DNA of 64,000 nt from Pseudomonas sp. Marseille-Q3773 (GTDB lineage: Bacteria > Pseudomonadota > Gammaproteobacteria > Pseudomonadales > Pseudomonadaceae). This document shows positions 59,594 through 64,000 of the stretch, piece after piece. Numbering within the stretch: the stretch's first letter is position 1; each line of letters opens with the position of its first letter. The position numbers and the translations under genes were made by a program. The stretch covers positions 2,294,001 to 2,358,000 of the forward strand of contig NZ_OU745390.1 of the NCBI RefSeq assembly GCF_916618955.1, read 5' to 3'. The notes under the pieces are model-generated. The model ran no database searches, was not told the origin of the DNA, and worked only from the letters and a program-made list of their open reading frames with translations.

Positions 59594-60424
59594 ATGAGCT
59601 ATGTAACCACGCAGGACGGCGTACAGATCTTCTACAAGGACTGGGGCCCGCGCGATGCGCCGGTCATTCACTTCCATCACGGCTGGCCGTTGAGCGCCGA
59701 TGACTGGGACGCGCAGATGCTGTTCTTCCTCGCCCACGGTTACCGTGTGGTCGCCCACGACCGCCGTGGCCATGGCCGCTCCAGCCAGGTCTGGGACGGC
59801 CATGACATGGACCACTACGCCGACGACGTGGCAGCGGTGGTCGCCCACCTGGGAATCCAGGGCGCCGTGCATGTCGGCCATTCGACCGGGGGTGGCGAAG
59901 TGGTGCGCTACATGGCCCGCCACCCCGGCGACAAGGTCGCCAAGGCCGTGCTGATTGCTGCCGTGCCGCCACTGATGGTACAGACCGCGGCCAACCCGGG
60001 CGGCCTGCCCAAGTCGGTGTTCGACGGCTTCCAGGCCCAGGTCGCCAGCAACCGCGCACAATTCTATCGGGATGTGCCGGCTGGGCCGTTCTATGGCTAC
60101 AACCGCCCCGGTGTCGAAGCCAGCGAGGGCATCATCGGCAACTGGTGGCGCCAGGGCATGATCGGCAGCGCCAAGGCCCATTACGATGGCATCGTGGCGT
60201 TTTCGCAGACCGATTTTACCGAGGACCTGAAGGGCATCCAGCAACCTGTGCTGGTGATGCACGGCGATGATGACCAGATCGTGCCGTATGAGAACTCCGG
60301 GCTGCTGTCGGCGAAGCTACTGCCCAACGGCACACTGAAGACGTACAAGGGCTACCCGCATGGCATGCCGACCACCCATGCCGATGTGATCAATGCGGAC
60401 CTGCTGGCGTTTATCCGTAGCTGA
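59594..60424 (+). CDS. Alpha/beta hydrolase, cofactor-free chloroperoxidase type
   Basis: A 276-residue protein with the non-haem chloroperoxidase/esterase pattern. The start YVTTQDGVQIFYKDWGP, the oxyanion HHGWPLSADDWD, the nucleophile S97 in GHSTGGGE, and MHGDDDQIVPYENSG with the catalytic Asp are all visible; the His is in YPHGMPTTH. Such enzymes also act as esterases or perhydrolases, and the natural substrate is rarely known. There is no signal peptide. AGGAGACACG precedes the ATG. Confidence 0.92.
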   Translation: MSYVTTQDGVQIFYKDWGPRDAPVIHFHHGWPLSADDWDAQMLFFLAHGYRVVAHDRRGHGRSSQVWDGHDMDHYADDVAAVVAHLGIQGAVHVGHSTGGGEVVRYMARHPGDKVAKAVLIAAVPPLMVQTAANPGGLPKSVFDGFQAQVASNRAQFYRDVPAGPFYGYNRPGVEASEGIIGNWWRQGMIGSAKAHYDGIVAFSQTDFTEDLKGIQQPVLVMHGDDDQIVPYENSGLLSAKLLPNGTLKTYKGYPHGMPTTHADVINADLLAFIRS

Positions 60425-60431
60425 TGTGATC

Positions 60432-60539
60432 GCCTGCACCGACCTCTTCGCGGGTAAACCCGCTCCCACAGGTACTGCACAGCTCTTGAAGTGTGCACGT
60501 AACCTGTAGGAGCGGGTTTACCCGCGGAAGGGCCGGCAC
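60432..60539. repeat. REP pair upstream of the TSUP gene
   Basis: CCTCTTCGCGGGTAAACCCG then CTCCCACAGGT on the left, and ACCTGTAGGAGCGGGTTTAC then CCGCGGAAGG on the right: inverted copies separated by about 30 bases. Confidence 0.8.
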
Positions 60540-60625
60540 TGGCAACCCATACACCTCAGGATTAACATGTTCCCCTTCTAGCGCGGCCCTTTGCCGCCCC
60601 TTGCCTCCCTGCCTGCCAAGAAACC

Positions 60626-61405
60626 ATGCCCTTCGAACTCACCGTAGAACCGCTCACCCTGCTGATCCTGGCGCTGGTCGCCTTCGTCGCCGGTTTCATC
60701 GACGCCATCGCCGGCGGCGGCGGCCTGCTCACCACCCCTGCACTGCTCACCGCCGGCATGCCACCCCATCTGGTGCTGGGCACCAACAAGCTCAGTTCCA
60801 CATTCGGCTCGGCGACGGCGGGTTTCACCTACTACAAGCGCAAGCTGTTCCACCCCGCGCAATGGCGCCCGGCATTGTTCGCCACCCTGACCGGGGCCCT
60901 GCTCGGCGCAGTGATCGCCCACTACATGCCGGCCGAATGGCTGAACAAGATGCTGCCGGTGATCGTCTTCGCCTGTGGCGTCTACCTGCTGTTCGGCGGC
61001 ACGCCCAAGGCACCGCTCGATGCCGACGCCCCGATCAGGAAGAAATGGCAGCTGCCGCAAGGCTTCACCCTGGGCTTCTATGACGGCGTGGCCGGCCCGG
61101 GCACCGGGGCGTTCTGGACCGTCAGCACCCTGCTGCTGTACCCCATCGACCTGGTGCGCGCCAGCGGTGTGGCGCGCAGCATGAACTTCGTCAGCAACAT
61201 CGCGGCGCTGACGGTGTTCATCATCTCGGGGCAGGTGGACTACATCGTCGGCCTGTGCATGGGCCTGTCGGTGATGGTGGGTGCCTTCTTCGGTGCACGC
61301 ACGGCGATCAGCGGCGGCAGCAAGTTCATTCGCCCGGTATTCATCACCGTGGTGCTGGCCTTGACCGTGCGCCTAGCGTGGCAGCACTGGTTCGGGCAGG
61401 CCTGA
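60626..61405 (+). CDS. TSUP-family (TauE/SafE, YfcA-like) transporter
   Basis: A 259-residue membrane protein with the same repeated motifs as the gene at 22417: AGFIDAIAGGGGLLTTPALL with LVLGTNKLSSTFGSATAG in the first half, and GFYDGVAGPGTGAFWT with ARSMNFVSNIAALTVF in the second. Several TSUP paralogues per genome are normal in Pseudomonas. Substrate unknown; sulfite or sulfonate export is the general expectation. It lies alone on the plus strand, with no regulator beside it. Confidence 0.9.
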   Translation: MPFELTVEPLTLLILALVAFVAGFIDAIAGGGGLLTTPALLTAGMPPHLVLGTNKLSSTFGSATAGFTYYKRKLFHPAQWRPALFATLTGALLGAVIAHYMPAEWLNKMLPVIVFACGVYLLFGGTPKAPLDADAPIRKKWQLPQGFTLGFYDGVAGPGTGAFWTVSTLLLYPIDLVRASGVARSMNFVSNIAALTVFIISGQVDYIVGLCMGLSVMVGAFFGARTAISGGSKFIRPVFITVVLALTVRLAWQHWFGQA

Positions 61406-61528
61406 TGGGCTGTGATACCCCTGCTTACCCGCCCTATCTGCACGAGGAATGTCCTCCGCCGTCGTTGCAGGATTTGGCAATGGAATGACCATTGCCTGCG
61501 CCTAGTCGGAGAACATTTCTCACTGCAG

Positions 61529-62359
61529 CTAGGACGGGAAAGCAGGGATATCACAGCCCAGCCGGCGCGCAACGTAGAGGTCGATGAGGTAGCGGGCAAT
61601 GGAGCGCCCGGCCGGCAGCGGCGGCAGGTCGTGGACGCTGAACCACCTTGCATCCTCGATCTCGTCCGGCTGCATGACGATATCGCCCCCGGCGTATTCG
61701 GCATGAAAGCCCAGCATCATCGAATGCGGGAACGGCCAGCACTGGCTACCCACGTACTGGATGTTCTTCACCTCCACCGCCACTTCCTCGCGCACTTCGC
61801 GCACCAGGCAATCTTCGGCCGACTCGCCCGGTTCGGCGAAGCCTGCCAGGGTGCTGTACACCCCGCTGACGAAGCGCGGCGAGCGCGCCAGCAACAATTC
61901 ATCGCCACGGGTCACCAGCACGATCATGCTCGGCGAAATGCGTGGGTAGCTGCGCAGGTCGCAGGGCTGGCAGTACATCGCCCGCTCCCAGCGGATCTGC
62001 GTCATCGCCTGGCCGCAGCTGCCGCAGAAGCGGTGCTCACGCGCCCAGGTGCCGATCTGGGCGGCGTAGCCCAGCACCTTGTAGGTGTCGAAGTCGCCTT
62101 CGAGCATGAACGCGCGCAGGCCACGCCAGGCACAACCAGGCATCTCGCTGGCGCTGCGTAACTCCAGCAGGAACACCGGCTGGCCATCGAAGTGGCCGAT
62201 GCCATGCTCGCACAGCACATCCAGGTCCTGGCGCTTGAGCCAGTCGCGGGAGAATAGCGCGCCGTTGGCGTCCACCAGGAACCCTTCCGGGCTGCGGGCC
62301 ACCGCCAGGCCCCCGGTGATCTGCGGGTCGAGTACTGCAGTAGTCCAGCGTGCTGACAT
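61529..62359 (-). CDS. nudC: NADH pyrophosphatase NudC
   Basis: A 276-residue NUDIX enzyme. The zinc ribbon has two CxxC pairs, CGSCGQ and CQPCDL. The NUDIX box is [25 protein letters not shown], followed by the SQPWPFPxS-like motif [22 protein letters not shown], diagnostic of NudC. It hydrolyses NAD(H) and removes NAD caps from RNA. A crotonase gene follows 35 bp upstream on the same strand, so they may be co-transcribed. Confidence 0.96.
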   Translation of the reverse strand: MSARWTTAVLDPQITGGLAVARSPEGFLVDANGALFSRDWLKRQDLDVLCEHGIGHFDGQPVFLLELRSASEMPGCAWRGLRAFMLEGDFDTYKVLGYAAQIGTWAREHRFCGSCGQAMTQIRWERAMYCQPCDLRSYPRISPSMIVLVTRGDELLLARSPRFVSGVYSTLAGFAEPGESAEDCLVREVREEVAVEVKNIQYVGSQCWPFPHSMMLGFHAEYAGGDIVMQPDEIEDARWFSVHDLPPLPAGRSIARYLIDLYVARRLGCDIPAFPS

Positions 62360-62394
62360 GTCGGGGATCCTTTACTGCGCGTCCCCCGGCCCGG

Positions 62395-63207
62395 TCAGTC
62401 GGCGAACGTCGGTTTCTGTTTGCTCATGTGCGCCGCCACGGCCACGCGCAGGTCTTCGGACTGCAGCATCGCGGCGTTCCAGGTGGCGATGTATTCCAGG
62501 CCATCGTCGATGCGATGGTCACGCATGTAGCTGAGCATCTCCTTGGTGCCGGCCACGGCGATCGGTGATTTTGCGGCAATCTCGCCGGCGAGGGCAAAGA
62601 CCCCGTCCAGCAACGCGGCCTGGTCATCATAGACCCGGTTGACCAGGCCAATGCGCAGCGCCTCGGCAGCCTCGACATTGCGCCCGGTGAAGGCCAGCTC
62701 ACGCATCATGCCGTCACCGATGATACGAGGCAAACGTTGCAGTGTGCCGACATCGGCAGCCATGCCCATGTCGATCTCCTTGATCGAGAATTGCGCGTCG
62801 GCACTGCAGTAACGCATGTCGCAGGCCGAGATGAGGTCGATGGCACCGCCGATGCAATAGCCTTGCACAGCGGCCAGTACCGGCTTGCGGCACTTGTCCA
62901 CGGCATTGAACGACGCTTGCAGGCGCAGGATGGTACTGCGCAGGAAGCGCGCGTTGCGGCCGACGTCCTTGCCCATCTGCCCGGCCAGCGAGGCCAGCAT
63001 CATCAGGTCGATGCCGGCGGAAAAATGCTTGCCGGCGCCGCTGAGCACCACTACCCGCACCGCGTCGGTATCGTCGACCCACTGGAAGATATCGATGATC
63101 TCTTCCCAAAAGGCGGCGTTCATCGCGTTGACCTTTTCCGGGCGGTTGATCTGGACATGGGCAATGTTGTCGGTCAGTTCGACCTTGAATGCGCTGTACT
63201 CGGTCAC
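62395..63207 (-). CDS. Crotonase, dienoyl-CoA isomerase-like (ECH1 type)
   Basis: A 270-residue crotonase-fold protein. The oxyanion segments are GAGKHFSAGIDLMML and GYCIGGAIDLISACD. KEIDMGMAADVGTLQRLPRIIG is the block that characterises delta3,5-delta2,4-dienoyl-CoA isomerase (ECH1), where acidic residues carry out the isomerisation, so it likely helps degrade unsaturated fatty acids with odd-position double bonds. I use the GTG at 63207 because AGGAG lies nine bases upstream; the ATG at 63237 has none. Confidence 0.88.
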   Translation of the reverse strand: MTEYSAFKVELTDNIAHVQINRPEKVNAMNAAFWEEIIDIFQWVDDTDAVRVVVLSGAGKHFSAGIDLMMLASLAGQMGKDVGRNARFLRSTILRLQASFNAVDKCRKPVLAAVQGYCIGGAIDLISACDMRYCSADAQFSIKEIDMGMAADVGTLQRLPRIIGDGMMRELAFTGRNVEAAEALRIGLVNRVYDDQAALLDGVFALAGEIAAKSPIAVAGTKEMLSYMRDHRIDDGLEYIATWNAAMLQSEDLRVAVAAHMSKQKPTFAD

Positions 63208-63357
63208 GGGCGGCACTCCTGAAGGTGAAAGGTTCATGCCACGGATGGTAACCCAGCCCGATGGCCGTACTTGTGCCAAAAACGGGACTGTATGCCTTGC
63301 CTAAGACGCGCCGATCCGGCACCGTTCGCCATCGCCGAATCATAAGGATACAAATTC

Positions 63358-64000
63358 ATGTCGCGCTCCCTGACTGGCGCCCTCGCCCACAGCTTCCTGG
63401 GCCAGTCGCCGCTTTGGTACAAGGCGGTCATCTGCCTGTTCCTGGTACTCAACCCGCTGCTGCTGGCCACCCTTGGCCCTGTAGCCGCCGGCTGGGCGCT
63501 GGTGCTCGAGTTCATCTTCACCCTGGGCATGGCCCTGAAATGCTACCCGCTGATGCCCGGCGGGCTGCTGCTGGTCGAAGCACTGCTGTTGCAGATGACC
63601 ACCCCGCAGTCCCTGTACGAAGAGCTGCAGCACAACTTCCCGGTCATCCTGCTGCTGATGTTCATGGTCGCAGGCATCCACTTCATGAAGGAACTGCTGC
63701 TGTTCCTGTTCTCGCGCATTTTGCTCGGGGTGCGTTCGAAGGCCATCCTGGCGTTGCTGTTCTGCGTGCTGTCGGCCTTTCTTTCGGCGTTTCTCGACGC
63801 ACTTACCGTGACCGCCGTGATCATCAGCGCCGCGGTCGGCTTCTATGCGGTGTACCACCGTGTTGCCTCCGGGGCCAACCCACGCGAGGACGTTGCGCTG
63901 GACAGTGACCAGCAGGTCGCGGCACTGCACCGTGAAGACCTCGACCAGTTCCGTGCCTTCCTGCGCAGCCTGTTGATGCATGGCGCGGTCGGAACTGCCC
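63358..64000 (+). CDS. nhaB: Na+/H+ antiporter NhaB, 3' end cut by window
   Basis: The first 214 codons of a membrane antiporter. The start [22 protein letters not shown] and the helix blocks [37 protein letters not shown] and [29 protein letters not shown] are typical of NhaB (about 500 residues). It expels Na+ for H+ and supports growth in salt. Cut at base 64000 in codon 215. AAGGATAC lies upstream of the ATG. Confidence 0.95.
   Translation, partial: MSRSLTGALAHSFLGQSPLWYKAVICLFLVLNPLLLATLGPVAAGWALVLEFIFTLGMALKCYPLMPGGLLLVEALLLQMTTPQSLYEELQHNFPVILLLMFMVAGIHFMKELLLFLFSRILLGVRSKAILALLFCVLSAFLSAFLDALTVTAVIISAAVGFYAVYHRVASGANPREDVALDSDQQVAALHREDLDQFRAFLRSLLMHGAVGTA

Overview
This 64 kb window is chromosomal DNA of a Pseudomonas, most likely of the P. 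putida group. The evidence is GC-rich codon use, a conserved block running cysG-serS-crcB-rarA-lolA-ftsK-aat-bpt-infA-clpA/clpS-cspD-icd-idh-mnmA-hflD-purB, both a dimeric (icd) and a monomeric (idh) NADP isocitrate dehydrogenase, and many paired REP-type palindromes with the P. putida-like core GTGGGAGCGGG...CCCGCG. The assignment rests on recognition, not on a database search.

Layout. 1-4.9 kb: 3' part of a DNA topoisomerase IB gene, a CsrA/Rsm-family translational regulator, and a minus-strand operon of PAS histidine kinase, double KaiC-like ATPase and stand-alone receiver. 5-8.7 kb: tRNA-Leu(UAA), a DoxX membrane protein, a very acidic small protein, a protein I read as a divergent family-7 polysaccharide (alginate) lyase without a signal peptide, a zinc alcohol dehydrogenase and two small unknowns. 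8.7-11.8 kb: an accessory scar next to tRNA-Cys(GCA), with a GNAT enzyme, small unknowns, broken reading frames, the C-terminal end of an AraC-type regulator abutting the C-terminal part of an HD-domain hydrolase, and a frameshifted integrase tail. 12-24.2 kb: SohB-type protease, histidine phosphatase, SCP2-domain protein, APH-like phosphotransferase with a short-chain dehydrogenase, methyltransferase, a run of small envelope proteins (lipoproteins, RcnB-like, glycine-zipper), an SLC13 permease with TrkA-C domains, a MASE1-GGDEF cyclase, and a TSUP transporter divergent from a LysR regulator. 24.2-33 kb: a tiny hydrophobic peptide gene, isochorismatase-fold hydrolase, exported alpha/beta hydrolase, tRNA-Ser(UGA), YccA, a xanthine/uracil permease, the tusDCB-tusE-ybiB sulfur-relay operon and a glutathionyl-hydroquinone reductase.

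33-58 kb is conserved core: siroheme synthesis, seryl-tRNA synthetase, fluoride channel, replication-restart ATPase, lipoprotein carrier and FtsK on the minus strand. Then comes a compact N-degron group (aat and bpt tag proteins with Leu; clpS recognises and clpA unfolds them), cspD, the two isocitrate dehydrogenases facing away from each other, tRNA thiolation (mnmA), hflD, purB, a JmjC ribosomal oxygenase (roxA) and topoisomerase III. 58-64 kb holds a glutamylputrescine-oxidase-like flavoprotein, a chloroperoxidase-like hydrolase, a second TSUP transporter, nudC, a dienoyl-CoA-isomerase-like crotonase and the start of nhaB, cut by the window edge.

Functional links readable from the order: mnmA (tRNA 2-thiouridylation) and the Tus relay that supplies its sulfur are both here, about 20 kb apart; the N-degron tagging and degradation genes are neighbours; the kinase/KaiC/receiver genes are packed with 5 and 12 bp gaps and so are probably one signalling unit. 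No CRISPR array, intact insertion sequence or intact prophage was seen. The least explained parts are the 8.7-11.8 kb scar and the KaiC operon.
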